This document shows, one piece after another, positions 32,567 through 41,745 of a stretch of DNA of 50,152 bases. Both the position numbers and the translations under genes were made by a program. Origin of the DNA: CAKOSP01 sp964370545 (GTDB lineage Bacteria > Bacillota_I > Bacilli_A > RF39 > UBA660). Location of the stretch: positions 1 to 50,152 of the forward strand of contig CAYJJQ010000005.1 in assembly GCA_964370545.1 (NCBI GenBank). Direction: 5' to 3'. Position 1 is the stretch's first letter. Each line of letters opens with the position of its first letter. The notes under the pieces are model-generated. The model was not told where the DNA came from, searched no databases, and saw only the letters and a list, made by a program, of their open reading frames with translations.

Positions 32567-34588
32567 TTAATTCTCCTTTTCTAGAGCATTGAATAAATAA
32601 TTAAAATAATCATTTTTAATTATTAAAGAACTCATCTTAAGTTCGTTTGATATTTCAGCATTTATATATAACAGTTCATCTTCAGTATACACCTTTTCTG
32701 CTAAATATTCAATGTCACCATTTGTCGCATCATATATTGCATATTCATTTATCCATGATCCATCAGAAAATACTGCTCTTGATTCAAACTCTGGAGAAAA
32801 TACATCTTTACCAAAATATAATCTTGGATCATAGTCCATACCAAATAAATTAGCTACAGTTGGGAATATATTCATATATGTTGTATAGTCACTTATTACT
32901 TCCCCTTCTATACTTGGATGATATATTAAAAACGGAACTCTATCTTCATCATAATCCCCAAAAGGTCTATCAAGTACTTCACCTAATTCTTTTTCATATA
33001 ATCCGTATGGATAATGATCATTATATACAACTATTACAGTATTATCAGCAAGTCCATTTGTTTCAAGTTCTTCTAAAAGTATTCCAAACATATCATCTGT
33101 AACTTTTACTTTAGACATATATCTAGTCATATCAACAGAATGTCCTAACGTTTTAAAGTAATCATAATATAAATCACCCTCAATTGATGATACTGAATAT
33201 GGTTGATGAGCAGAAACTGTTGTAAGCCATAATACAAAATTTTCAGTTAATGCATTATGATCATTAATCATTATTTCCATAGATTTTTCACCTAGGTCAG
33301 CATCAGATGCCCACTCTTGATAAATATTAGAATATCTTATATCTAAGTCTTGTACTCTATAGTGAATATCTGCACCCATATTAGTATGTATTGTTCTTCT
33401 ATAATAGTATCCTTCTGTATAATTATGCATAGTTACTGCATTGTAATTTAAATCTTTAAATAAACCAAATACACTTTGTGGATATATATTATCTTTATAT
33501 GTATTAGCAGTACAATTATTATATATAGAATATAAACTAGTCATACCACTAAATTCATTATTTCCTGTTGGACAACTATTTCTTGGAGAAAAGAAATTTT
33601 CAAAGTACCAAGAATTATCCATTAGTTTAGAAAAGTTTGGATAATGTTCTTCCATTAATATCATATCATTAACAGATTCCATCATAACAAAAATTACATT
33701 CATACCTTCAAATAAGCCAGTATATTCATTTGTAGATGTTGATTCATTATTAATCAGATAATTACTTATGGCATTATATGTAGTATTTTTTTCAGTAGAT
33801 ATTAAATCAAGCCATGCTGTATCATCAAAAGTTCTAAGATATTCAGTAGGCTCCACTTCATTTGGATTACCTACATTAAGAATATCAGTTGATTCAGTTA
33901 TACCAAACACTTTAGATTTAATGTCAGTATAAGCAAAACCTAACACTCCAAAATTACTTACTGAAGTTGTTGGAAGTGATGGATTATTAAATAAATCTAT
34001 TAAACTAGTAGTTTGATTTGAATTTTTAAATAATTCTGATGTTAATGTAATATTATAAAATATTGAAATAAGTAAGAATATAAATAATGTTATACTTAAT
34101 TTCTTAAAATTATTAAATAGTTTAGTTTTCTTACTAAGTAAACTATAATTAAGCTCCATTTCCTTATTAAAGATTATAAGAATACTTGCTAATATCACAG
34201 GAATATATATTGTAAAATATTGAATTTCAAATGATTTGATAAAGTCAATTATATAGTCTTTAACGGCACCTAACTGACTTGTTGCATTAAGACTAGCATA
34301 AACTCCTAAATAACTAATAAAACCTAATTGAGCAACCATATATGTAGCAATTATAAATAAAATAATAATACTAATTATATTCCTTGTTTTCTTTTTAAGA
34401 AGTGAACATAAAAATGAAAGCAATAAAGAAATCATTGTTACAAAAGCCATGATTCTTATAGTTGATACTGAAAAAATATTATTTCCAGATACTAATGAAA
34501 AAATTAATTCACAAGCAAGAATTGTCACAAAAAATAACAAAAAGTTTTTAATCATTTTGCTTTTCATATTTACTTTAATTAACTTCAT
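32567..34588 (-). CDS. Lipoteichoic acid synthase-like sulfatase-fold membrane protein
   Basis: A 673-aa protein: five N-terminal membrane helices (residues about 12-35, 44-64, 69-98, 122-141, 160-182), a linker, then an external sulfatase-fold domain from about 295. Metal-site candidates are E304 in MMES and YNDHYPYG further on. T341 in CPTGNNEF aligns with the catalytic Thr of LtaS (GKTSDSEF). LTA synthase transfers glycerol phosphate from phosphatidylglycerol to the chain. An LTA primase or another phosphoglycerol transferase is possible. AGGAG precedes the start. Confidence 0.85.
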   Translation of the reverse strand: MKLIKVNMKSKMIKNFLLFFVTILACELIFSLVSGNNIFSVSTIRIMAFVTMISLLLSFLCSLLKKKTRNIISIIILFIIATYMVAQLGFISYLGVYASLNATSQLGAVKDYIIDFIKSFEIQYFTIYIPVILASILIIFNKEMELNYSLLSKKTKLFNNFKKLSITLFIFLLISIFYNITLTSELFKNSNQTTSLIDLFNNPSLPTTSVSNFGVLGFAYTDIKSKVFGITESTDILNVGNPNEVEPTEYLRTFDDTAWLDLISTEKNTTYNAISNYLINNESTSTNEYTGLFEGMNVIFVMMESVNDMILMEEHYPNFSKLMDNSWYFENFFSPRNSCPTGNNEFSGMTSLYSIYNNCTANTYKDNIYPQSVFGLFKDLNYNAVTMHNYTEGYYYRRTIHTNMGADIHYRVQDLDIRYSNIYQEWASDADLGEKSMEIMINDHNALTENFVLWLTTVSAHQPYSVSSIEGDLYYDYFKTLGHSVDMTRYMSKVKVTDDMFGILLEELETNGLADNTVIVVYNDHYPYGLYEKELGEVLDRPFGDYDEDRVPFLIYHPSIEGEVISDYTTYMNIFPTVANLFGMDYDPRLYFGKDVFSPEFESRAVFSDGSWINEYAIYDATNGDIEYLAEKVYTEDELLYINAEISNELKMSSLIIKNDYFNYLFNALEKEN

Positions 34589-34590
34589 TT

Positions 34591-35205
34591 TTACTTACTC
34601 CTATTTAATACATCCTTTACTGGTTTAAAGGTCATTCGGTATTCACTAATTATACCATATTTATTCATATTTTCAATATGTTTCTTAGTAGGATATCCCT
34701 TATGTTTACAAAATTCATACAGAGGATATTTCTTATCTAAATCTTCCATATATCTATCTCTTGTTACTTTAGCAAGAATAGATGCAGCAGCTATAGTAAT
34801 ACTTTTACTATCTCCTTTTATAATAGCCATGCTATTTTCAAAATCAAGTGGCATAGCATCACTTAATATATAATCAGGTTTAATATTTAAGTTATTTATG
34901 GCATTATGCATTCCTAATTTAGATGCTGCATATATATTAATTTCATCAATTGTTTTACTATCAATTACTTCAATAGTATATGCTATTGCTTCTTTAATAA
35001 TTATATCAAATAACATATTTCTTTTTTTCTCACTTATTTTCTTAGAGTCATTTATTTCTTTCACATAAAAATTAACAGGTAGTATTACTGCAGCAACCAC
35101 TACAGGCCCAGCTAATGGTCCTCTACCTGCTTCATCTGTACCCGCTATATATTTATATCCTTTTTTATATAACTCTTTTTCATACTTTAATAAATCTACT
35201 TCCAT
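34591..35205 (-). CDS. rnhB: Ribonuclease HII
   Basis: A 204-aa enzyme removing ribonucleotides from DNA. GTDEAGRGPLAGPVVVAAV holds the catalytic pair D24-E25. LSDAMPL has the third Asp, and AAASILAKVTRDRYM and KHKGYPTKKHIE are typical. It overlaps the end of rbgA by 10 nt, as in the B. subtilis ylqF-rnhB pair. Confidence 0.96.
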   Translation of the reverse strand: MEVDLLKYEKELYKKGYKYIAGTDEAGRGPLAGPVVVAAVILPVNFYVKEINDSKKISEKKRNMLFDIIIKEAIAYTIEVIDSKTIDEINIYAASKLGMHNAINNLNIKPDYILSDAMPLDFENSMAIIKGDSKSITIAAASILAKVTRDRYMEDLDKKYPLYEFCKHKGYPTKKHIENMNKYGIISEYRMTFKPVKDVLNRSK

Positions 35206-36107
35206 CTATCAAAAGTAATTCCTTTAATTTTTTCATTTTTTACATCATTATATATTCTTTCAGCTACTTTTTCATATAAGTTATCATCACTTGCTTTAAT
35301 TCCAAACTTACTTCCTATCGCTTCGAATAACTCAATTATTTCTAAGTTACTATCAACATTATATTTTTCAGTTAAAATATTCGGATAATAATTTTTTAAG
35401 TTATTAAGTATATGAGTAGCTATATCAACAGTATCTAAAACTGTATCTTTAATTGCGGTCATACTTGCTAAGTTATATGCAACTATTTCTTCTTCTAGTT
35501 TAGGCCATAATATTCCAGGAGTATCAAGAAGTAATATATTTGCTTTTGTTTTAAGCCATACAAGTTGCTTAGTAACTCCTGGCTTATTACCTGTTATTGC
35601 TACTTTCTTTTCTGCTAGTGCATTTATAAGAGTTGATTTACCTACATTAGGAGCCCCTACTACTAATGCTTTTATTTCTTTTTCTTTTAATCCTTTAGAA
35701 ATTCTTCTTTCTTGAAGTTCTTTAGTTAACTCATTAGTTAAATCAAATAATTTTTTATAATCTTTATTATTAGTTAAATCCATTAATAATACGTGAATGT
35801 TTTTATTTTCATAATATTTAACCCATTTATGAGTTTCATTAAGATCACATAAATCTTTTTTAGTCATAATTAAAACTCTTGTTTTTTTTCTCACAATATC
35901 TTCTATATCTTTTATTTTAGATGAATACGGAACCCTTGAATCAACAACTTCATAAATTATATCAATTAAATTAATATTTTCTTTAATTTGTCTTTTTGTT
36001 TTAACCATATGACCTGGATACCAGTTAATGTTGGTTTTATTATCTGCTACCTCAGTACCATTATCTCGTTTTTCTTTTCTTTGTTTTCTTTTTTGATGCA
36101 TATCCAT
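35196..36107 (-). CDS. rbgA: Ribosome biogenesis GTPase RbgA (YlqF)
   Basis: A 303-aa circularly permuted GTPase: G4 TKKD (82-85) precedes G1 GAPNVGKS (151-158) and G3 DTPG (195-198). NWYPGHM at 29-35 is the usual family start. It is preceded by about 27 extra Lys/Arg-rich residues (MDMHQKRKQRKEKRD...), which GGAGGT at good spacing supports as translated. The protein matures the large ribosomal subunit. The 5' end, including the extension, is duplicated at 37091-37196 beyond dinD. It ends overlapping rnhB. Confidence 0.93.
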   Translation of the reverse strand: MDMHQKRKQRKEKRDNGTEVADNKTNINWYPGHMVKTKRQIKENINLIDIIYEVVDSRVPYSSKIKDIEDIVRKKTRVLIMTKKDLCDLNETHKWVKYYENKNIHVLLMDLTNNKDYKKLFDLTNELTKELQERRISKGLKEKEIKALVVGAPNVGKSTLINALAEKKVAITGNKPGVTKQLVWLKTKANILLLDTPGILWPKLEEEIVAYNLASMTAIKDTVLDTVDIATHILNNLKNYYPNILTEKYNVDSNLEIIELFEAIGSKFGIKASDDNLYEKVAERIYNDVKNEKIKGITFDRWK

Positions 36108-36119
36108 AATTATTTACCT
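36016..36119. repeat. Direct repeat copy 1 (functional rbgA 5' end)
   Basis: About 104 bp covering the rbgA ribosome binding site and first about 31 codons. It aligns with 37091-37196 on the same strand. About 39 bp around the start codon are identical; the rest differs at scattered positions, with one 2-nt indel at the distal end. Confidence 0.9.
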
Positions 36120-36946
36120 CCGTTAAGTTCTAACTTTTTATTTTCTTTTTCAAGTTCTTTTAAACTTTTTTTAGGTGTCGACATTTGTTCTGGTAATGTT
36201 CCACCAATATCTATAATTGCTTTTCTTACCTTTATTCCAACCTCGTAATGTGTATTTTTTGCCGCCTTTGCTCCTTTAATATTTTCTTTAATAAGTTTTT
36301 GTTTTGTTTGATTTATTCTAAATAAATTTGCAACAAGTTCATCTTCATTCATATTATCTAAAATATCTTCTCTGTAACGAAGTTTTTTTCTCTTGAAAAT
36401 ATCATCCGCTGTTTCTCCATTATATAAACCTTTATATCCAGCATTATGAAATTCAGCCATATTTTTAACACCAGCAGATGCTGCAGCTTTTTGAAGTGTG
36501 TAATTTCCTTGCTTAGTTAGTTTTCTCTGATAAAATCTTTTTTCATCATCTGAAAGCAAATCATATTCCATCTCTGAAATTTCTTGCTTTCTTGTTTGAA
36601 TTGCAAAATAGGTTTGTCCTAGGGCAACTATCTTTTTGTTTGGATCTGCATTTTGTACTATTAAGTAGCACATATAACGAGATAGTTTGAAAGAGGGAAA
36701 TCCTCTTGAGCCACCCTTGCCTAATCTTATCATCTCAGTGGTGTCACTGAGATGATCTACAATATTCTGTTTGCTATTCTCACAAGTTATTTTGGCTTTG
36801 TTGATGACGTTTATGAAATTGCTAAAATCTCTATATTCTAACACTTTGGCAAGTTCTCTCGCATACCAATATTCATTGCCATATTCATCAATATGTTTTA
36901 TATCTTCAAAAGTTTTATTTTTACTATTTTTTTCTAATTGTTGCAT
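36110..36946 (-). CDS. dinD: DNA damage-inducible protein D (DinD family)
   Basis: A 278-aa protein matching DinD: an N-terminal BRO-N-like domain (GNEYWYARELAKVLEYRDFSNF near 22-43, then SRYMCYLIVQNADPNKKIVALGQTYFAIQTRKQE near 89-122), then a helical part with NMAEFHNAGYKGLYNGETADDI. E. coli DinD is SOS-induced and inhibits RecA-mediated strand exchange; no Gram-positive SOS box is visible here. It sits between two copies of the rbgA 5' end, two nt from rbgA, whose ribosome binding site overlaps its last codons. Its distribution and position suggest horizontal arrival. Confidence 0.88.
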   Translation of the reverse strand: MQQLEKNSKNKTFEDIKHIDEYGNEYWYARELAKVLEYRDFSNFINVINKAKITCENSKQNIVDHLSDTTEMIRLGKGGSRGFPSFKLSRYMCYLIVQNADPNKKIVALGQTYFAIQTRKQEISEMEYDLLSDDEKRFYQRKLTKQGNYTLQKAAASAGVKNMAEFHNAGYKGLYNGETADDIFKRKKLRYREDILDNMNEDELVANLFRINQTKQKLIKENIKGAKAAKNTHYEVGIKVRKAIIDIGGTLPEQMSTPKKSLKELEKENKKLELNGGK

Positions 36947-36992
36947 TTCAATTCCCCCTTCTCTTATTTAATTCATTATACAAATTAGCATT

Positions 36993-37016
36993 ATTATAAC
37001 ATGATTTTTATGTTAT
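36993..37016 (-). promoter_or_regulatory. Probable dinD promoter element with inverted repeat
   Basis: On the minus strand TATAAT at 36993-36998 overlaps one arm of a perfect 7-bp inverted repeat ATAACAT/ATGTTAT (36996-37002 and 37010-37016, 7-nt spacer). The -35 is weak. The repeat could bind a repressor. It does not match GAACnnnnGTTC. Confidence 0.45.
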
Positions 37017-37052
37017 TTTATAAATCCCTAAAATTTTTTTTGCAGAAACCTT

Positions 37053-37184
37053 TTATTTATAAGGGTTTATAGTACAATTCACATTTAGTAGGATACCCCA
37101 ATTAATGTTGGTTTTATTATCTACTACTTCAGTATTTTTTTCTTTACTTTCTTTTTTTTGTTTTCTTTTTTGATGCATATCCAT
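37053..37184 (-). pseudogene. Truncated 5' copy of rbgA
   Basis: Forty-three codons starting MDMHQKRKQKKESKEKNTEV. The first 29 match the N-terminal extension of RbgA (through NKTNINW), with several substitutions and no frameshift. The frame then leaves the homology and stops at 37053-37055. AGGTAAATAATT precedes the ATG as in the real gene, and the NUDIX stop codon overlaps it. This is the stump of an earlier rbgA position, cut off by the dinD segment. Confidence 0.85.
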
Positions 37185-37196
37185 AATTATTTACCT
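37091..37196. repeat. Direct repeat copy 2 (rbgA stump)
   Basis: Partner of 36016-36119, about 1.08 kb away in the same orientation. Coding phase is kept across the shared part, so it was once functional. Confidence 0.9.
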
Positions 37197-37607
37197 TTTT
37201 AAATATCTAATTTTTTCCTTTAATTTAATGTTTTCAATAAAATGAAATATATTTCCTTCTCCAGCAAATTTATTCATATCTGCAAAATTCTCATTTAAAC
37301 TTATCCACTCTAATTTATTTGCCTCTTCTTTAAGTTCCGTGTTTTCTTTTAATAAGCCATAATATATTTCTAATTTATAATTTCTATCAGGATATTCTAT
37401 ATTCATTAAATGTTCAAGTTTAATCTGATTATTATCTATTGATGTTTCTTCAAATAACTCTCTATAAGCTTCACTTAAAGAATCATCAGTTTCAATTTTT
37501 CCTCCAACTAAATTGTATAAACCAATATATGGTTCTTTACTTCTATAACACATAAGAACATTTTCTTTATCTTTATCTAGAACTGCTATTACATTGTATC
37601 TTTTCAT
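37191..37607 (-). CDS. NUDIX hydrolase
   Basis: A 138-aa MutT-like protein. The Nudix box is GGKIETDDSLSEAYRELFEETSI (about 36-58): GG, RE and EE are kept, while the usual first Glu is Asp. EPYIGLYNLVGGKIE is typical of enzymes of the 8-oxo-dGTP diphosphatase type, though the substrate is unproven. Its stop codon overlaps the ribosome binding site of the rbgA stump, which shows it was originally adjacent to rbgA. Confidence 0.85.
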   Translation of the reverse strand: MKRYNVIAVLDKDKENVLMCYRSKEPYIGLYNLVGGKIETDDSLSEAYRELFEETSIDNNQIKLEHLMNIEYPDRNYKLEIYYGLLKENTELKEEANKLEWISLNENFADMNKFAGEGNIFHFIENIKLKEKIRYLKR

Positions 37608-37663
37608 TTTTTATCTCCTTTTAAAATTTTAATTTATTGTTGCTGTTTTATTTTATTATTCAA

Positions 37664-38236
37664 TTAGTTTTCCAATACTTTTTCTATTATCACTTTGTTT
37701 ATATAACCATCTTCATCTTTATCGTTTCTAATTGTATATTCTGCAAACGAATCTAAATCAACTTCAACTATTAAATCAAAAATCGCATCATCCCCTGAAA
37801 CTATTTCATCATTATATACGATTGTAATATGTTTATCATAGTTTTCCATATTCTTTTGAACATGATCAAGTAAATTAGCAATAGTTGATCCATAAAGCAC
37901 ACCAGTTTCATCTATGTATACATTAAAAGATTGAACGCTTACTTGATTTGTAAAATTATCTAAAAGTTCATCATCCATTTTAAAGAAATTAGAAACTACT
38001 ATTACCATAATAGTAATAAATATTATAGCAAATATAACTATGGGTATAATTAATATTTTTCCTATACTTTTGCTTTTAGCAAATAATTCATCGTAAGGTA
38101 TTTCTGTAGTTTTATTTCCTTTCTCATCTTCTAGTATAATATCATAACGACAATACTGACAATGATATATTTTTTTATCTAAATCTAATTTTATTTTAGC
38201 CCCACAATTAGGACATTTTGCTGCTACTAATCTCAT
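37664..38236 (-). CDS. Zinc-ribbon membrane protein
   Basis: A 190-aa protein. An N-terminal zinc ribbon (CPNC at 8-11, CQYC at 26-29) is followed by a basic-acidic stretch, one membrane helix (about 60-84, ILIIPIVIFAIIFITIMVIVV) and an external acidic domain of about 100 residues (...IYVDETGVLYGSTIANLLDHVQKN..., beta-alpha). No family is recognised beyond the ribbon. The ribbon would be cytoplasmic and the C-terminal part outside. It is 20 nt downstream of the TrpF-like gene on the same strand. Confidence 0.65.
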   Translation of the reverse strand: MRLVAAKCPNCGAKIKLDLDKKIYHCQYCRYDIILEDEKGNKTTEIPYDELFAKSKSIGKILIIPIVIFAIIFITIMVIVVSNFFKMDDELLDNFTNQVSVQSFNVYIDETGVLYGSTIANLLDHVQKNMENYDKHITIVYNDEIVSGDDAIFDLIVEVDLDSFAEYTIRNDKDEDGYINKVIIEKVLEN

Positions 38237-38256
38237 AAATTCTCTAACCTTTCCTA

Positions 38257-38904
38257 TTATTGCAATTTTGCATTTTCTACAAACATAAATACTTTACACT
38301 TATTTTTTTCACCAGTTTCATCTTTGCATCCACTATTTACATCAACACCAAATGGATTAGCTTTATCAATTGCGTCTTTTACATTTAAAGGATTAAGCCC
38401 TCCTGCTAAAAATGTTGGTTTATTTAACTTTTTAATTAACTCTCCTGCTTTATTCCAATCGTATGTAATACCAGTTCCTCCTACTTGATTTGTTTTAAGA
38501 TTAAAACTATCTAATAAATAATAATCCACATATTTCATACTTTCAATATCACTTACTACATTTCCTGATTCGTCTAAATGGATTAACCTTACTAATTCTA
38601 CATTTGGTAAAGCATTTTTAATTTCATAAACTTCTGATTCTAAAATATTAGAATGAAGCTGTATAATATTATTACCAATATACTTAGTTAATTCAATAAT
38701 ATCTGAAGCATTTGTTAAATGCGTTACAAGTGATAAATCACATTTATCTTGAACATAATCAGCTATTTCTTTAGCCTCCTCTTTAGTAATAAAATCTGGA
38801 CTATTATGCTCTTGTCCAACTAGCATACCAATAATATCCGCCCCTGCGTCTATAATCATTTTAGCTTGCTCTATATTTTTTGTTGCACATATTTTAACTT
38901 TCAT
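38257..38904 (-). CDS. Phosphoribosylanthranilate isomerase-like TIM barrel (TrpF-like)
   Basis: A 215-aa single-domain TIM barrel. The TrpF N-terminal strand is MKVKICATKN (Cys6 in the place of the catalytic Cys), VDYYLLDSF carries the catalytic Asp, and FLAGGLNPLNVKDAI...FGVDVNSG is the C-terminal phosphate-binding signature. The usual KICG is KICA, and DIIGMLVGQEHNSPDFI replaces the common GFVF.PKSPR, so substrate preference may differ. No other trp gene is in the window. It could be a lone tryptophan-pathway enzyme or a repurposed isomerase. Confidence 0.75.
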   Translation of the reverse strand: MKVKICATKNIEQAKMIIDAGADIIGMLVGQEHNSPDFITKEEAKEIADYVQDKCDLSLVTHLTNASDIIELTKYIGNNIIQLHSNILESEVYEIKNALPNVELVRLIHLDESGNVVSDIESMKYVDYYLLDSFNLKTNQVGGTGITYDWNKAGELIKKLNKPTFLAGGLNPLNVKDAIDKANPFGVDVNSGCKDETGEKNKCKVFMFVENAKLQ

Positions 38905-38963
38905 TTTATAAACCTCTTTCTTTTACGCTTTCTTTAATTTATTATAGCATATTATATTATCTG

Positions 38964-38984
38964 TGTTATACTATTTTTAGGAGG
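38964..38984 (+). promoter_or_regulatory. Extended -10 and ribosome binding site
   Basis: TGTTATACT (extended -10, hexamer 38967-38972) and AGGAGG (38979-38984), four nt before the start codon. No clear -35. Confidence 0.5.
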
Positions 38985-38988
38985 TTTT

Positions 38989-39522
38989 ATGAATATAATT
39001 AATGAAGTAGATAAAATATCAGCTGATGGCGGAAGCTTTGGAAGTAATTATTATTTTGTTTTAAGAGCTGAAAATTTAGTAATTAACTTTATCCAATCAG
39101 GCAATGGAGACATGTATTTAACTATATTTAATAGAAGTGATTCTTTAGATATAATGCTTAGCAGTGAGCACATTAATCCTAACATGCTATCATGTTTTGA
39201 TTTATTATTTGACTATTTACAAAACATGGAAGTTCGTTTAGGAGATTATGACTGTAAAGTAAATGAAAACGAAATATGCCTTAAAAGTGATGAATGGAAT
39301 GAAAATGAAGAATTTAATTTATTACATATGAAAAAAGTTGAAAATGGATATATTCTATCTTATAATCCAATTAAAAAAAGAAAATTTACATTGGGATTTA
39401 ACACAAATAGAGGTCACAGTGTACCAACTTCACTAGCAATATTAAAATTACTTACAAATATGAATAATGCATATATAGGTATTGATTTAGAAGATCACAA
39501 TTCATATACTAAGACAAGATAA
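38989..39522 (+). CDS. Uncharacterised protein, 177 aa
   Basis: I recognise no family. The sequence is soluble and mixed alpha/beta (MNIINEVDKISADGGSFGSNYYFVLRAENLVINF..., ending YIGIDLEDHNSYTKTR), with two Cys and no signal peptide. It has its own promoter and an excellent ribosome binding site and is a single-gene plus-strand unit between minus-strand neighbours. The convergent terminator after it is shared with the helD-like gene. Confidence 0.6.
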   Translation: MNIINEVDKISADGGSFGSNYYFVLRAENLVINFIQSGNGDMYLTIFNRSDSLDIMLSSEHINPNMLSCFDLLFDYLQNMEVRLGDYDCKVNENEICLKSDEWNENEEFNLLHMKKVENGYILSYNPIKKRKFTLGFNTNRGHSVPTSLAILKLLTNMNNAYIGIDLEDHNSYTKTR

Positions 39523-39547
39523 AAACTCATTAAAATGAGTTTTTTTT
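39521..39547. terminator. Bidirectional terminator
   Basis: Eleven-bp arms AAAAACTCATT/AATGAGTTTTT (39521-39531 and 39534-39544), T-run on the plus strand and A-run before it, so it can work both ways. It lies between the convergent 177-aa gene and the helD-like gene. Confidence 0.85.
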
Positions 39548-39556
39548 ATTATAATC

Positions 39557-41623
39557 TTAATTAGTTAAATAACTTACCAAATTATTTTCATATAATATTG
39601 TAAGTTCATGTAATGCTCTTGTCATTGCTACATATAATAATTTCATTTCTATTTTCTTATTTTCATTATATATATTGCTTGAAGCATCTGATATAATTAC
39701 TCCATCAAATTCTAATCCTTTTACTAAATAAGAATTAATTACACAAATACCGCCTTTATAAGAATTATCGTTATTAGCAATCATATTACATTTTATTTTA
39801 TTATCACATAGGTATTCATATACTAAATTTGTTTCTATATCATCTTTACATATTACTGCAATAGTTTTATAGTTTTCATTTTTATAATTATGAACAGTAT
39901 CTAATATGCTTTTTAATTTATTACTTGTTTTTATATAATTTACATTTTTACCATGTCTTATTACAGGTTCTGCTTTATTATAATCTAAATTATGAATTAT
40001 TTTATTTGCTTCATCCATAATTTCTGTTGTTGTTCGATAACTTTTCTTTAAATATTTTATATTAACATTATTATATAGTGGTAATACTTCTTTCCATGAA
40101 TCAACTGATCTATATTCAAAAATAGATTGTGCTAAATCTCCAAATATACTAAAAGTAGATTTATTTAATAATTTATTTAAAGCGTAGAAACTAAATTCTC
40201 CAAAATCTTGAGCCTCGTCAATCACAGTATGCCTAAAATGATTAAACTCGTCATTTCCATAAAATCTATAATGTAGATATAATAATGCTGGTAAATCTTC
40301 AAAATCTATTAACTTCTTTTTAATATTATTTATATTTTTTTTATCTATTTTTTCTCTTTCTAAAATATCAGTATATATTTTAATTAAAGTAGGCTTTGTT
40401 TTAGAATAATAATTTTTAATAATAGTTGAACATTTATTATTAACTTCATTAATTACTTTTCTTAAAGTATCAGGTTTATTTTCACCTTTGATTGTATACT
40501 CTTCTCTAATGTTATATTGTATTAAAGATTTATGTTCTTCAATATATCTAGCAAATCTTTGATAAAATTTATACATATTAATACTTAATACTTCACTATT
40601 TATTTCTAATTCACTATATATAGTTTGCATCTTCTCTTTAGATAAAATTTTATATCCTAAATATACTAAATCTTTATCCGGAAATAAATTATCATTATAT
40701 TCATCTATATAATTATCTATTATATTCTTAAATTTAATGGATGTTTTATACTTAGACAATTCATTATTATTATTTTTTAAATATTCTTTTATTTTATTTT
40801 CATCACTTAATAAAGTAAATTCTATTCCTAAAGCTTTTTTTACTAATTCATCATATGTTAATTGACATACCCCATTAACATCTAAATCTGGCAATACTCC
40901 TGATATATAGTTAACAAAAAACTTATTCGGACCTATTACTAAATAATCCTCAGGTTTAATATTATCTATATTATTATATACTAAATACGCTACTCTATGA
41001 AGAGCTACTGTTGTCTTACCTGAACCCGCTACTCCTTGAATAATTAAATTCTCATTTAATTTTTCTCTAATAATTTCATTTTGTTCTAATTGAATGGTAG
41101 ATACAATATTTTTAAGCCTATTATCTGCACTAGCATTTAAGTAAGGTTTAAGCATTTCATCATTTGATACAGTATCAACATCTTGAAAACCATTTAATTT
41201 ACCCTTTTCAATATCAAATTGCCTTTTAGTTAATAAGGTTCCTTCAATTATACCTTTAGGAGAAACATATTTTGTAGGTCCTATATTAGAATCATAATAT
41301 ATAGACGCAATAGGAGCTCTCCAATCAATAGTAACTAAATTATTATCATCATCACTTATACCTACTTTACCTATATAACAAATATGATTTTTTTTACTTT
41401 CGTCTTCAAAATCAATACGAGCAAAATAAGGCTTTTCTTTTGCATTATTAAGTAGTTTTAATTTAAGTTCCATTTGATAAGTTAAATCAGCCAACTGAAA
41501 TGGATTATCTTTATAAAAGCTAGGTAATGAATCAATTCTCTTTTTAGTATAAGCACTAATATCTATTATTTTACTAATGGTTTTGCTTAAATATTTTTCT
41601 TCTTGTTTAAAATTTTCATTCAT
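39557..41623 (-). CDS. helD: HelD-like UvrD/Rep superfamily ATPase
   Basis: A 688-aa superfamily 1 ATPase of the HelD type (COG3973). The N-terminal coiled stretch EEKYLSKTISKIIDIS is the arm that enters RNA polymerase in HelD. Walker A is GVAGSGKTT (197-205), Walker B HTVIDEAQDFGE, motif III IFGDLAQSIF, and motif IV-VI segments SYRTTTEIMDEANKI and LLYVAMTRALHELTIL follow. HelD releases stalled RNA polymerase from DNA in Firmicutes. GGAGGTG precedes the start. Confidence 0.88.
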   Translation of the reverse strand: MNENFKQEEKYLSKTISKIIDISAYTKKRIDSLPSFYKDNPFQLADLTYQMELKLKLLNNAKEKPYFARIDFEDESKKNHICYIGKVGISDDDNNLVTIDWRAPIASIYYDSNIGPTKYVSPKGIIEGTLLTKRQFDIEKGKLNGFQDVDTVSNDEMLKPYLNASADNRLKNIVSTIQLEQNEIIREKLNENLIIQGVAGSGKTTVALHRVAYLVYNNIDNIKPEDYLVIGPNKFFVNYISGVLPDLDVNGVCQLTYDELVKKALGIEFTLLSDENKIKEYLKNNNNELSKYKTSIKFKNIIDNYIDEYNDNLFPDKDLVYLGYKILSKEKMQTIYSELEINSEVLSINMYKFYQRFARYIEEHKSLIQYNIREEYTIKGENKPDTLRKVINEVNNKCSTIIKNYYSKTKPTLIKIYTDILEREKIDKKNINNIKKKLIDFEDLPALLYLHYRFYGNDEFNHFRHTVIDEAQDFGEFSFYALNKLLNKSTFSIFGDLAQSIFEYRSVDSWKEVLPLYNNVNIKYLKKSYRTTTEIMDEANKIIHNLDYNKAEPVIRHGKNVNYIKTSNKLKSILDTVHNYKNENYKTIAVICKDDIETNLVYEYLCDNKIKCNMIANNDNSYKGGICVINSYLVKGLEFDGVIISDASSNIYNENKKIEMKLLYVAMTRALHELTILYENNLVSYLTN

Positions 41624-41689
41624 AATAAAACACCTCCATATACTTTATTACAGAGATCTTTGCTAAGTAAAAGTCTTTATAATTTTATC

Positions 41690-41718
41690 ATAAAAAAAAT
41701 ATAATGGCAATTATATTT
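41690..41718 (-). terminator. Terminator of the DUF1848 gene
   Basis: Nine-bp arms AAATATAAT/ATTATATTT (41710-41718 and 41697-41705), loop TGCC on the minus strand and an eight-T tail. It is 28 nt beyond the stop codon. Confidence 0.85.
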
Positions 41719-41745
41719 TCTAATTATCAAATTAATAATATATAT

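Noticed and set aside
36947..37090. LexA/SOS box in front of dinD
   Set aside because: No GAACnnnnGTTC-like site; the ATAACAT/ATGTTAT repeat differs. SOS control is therefore not claimed.
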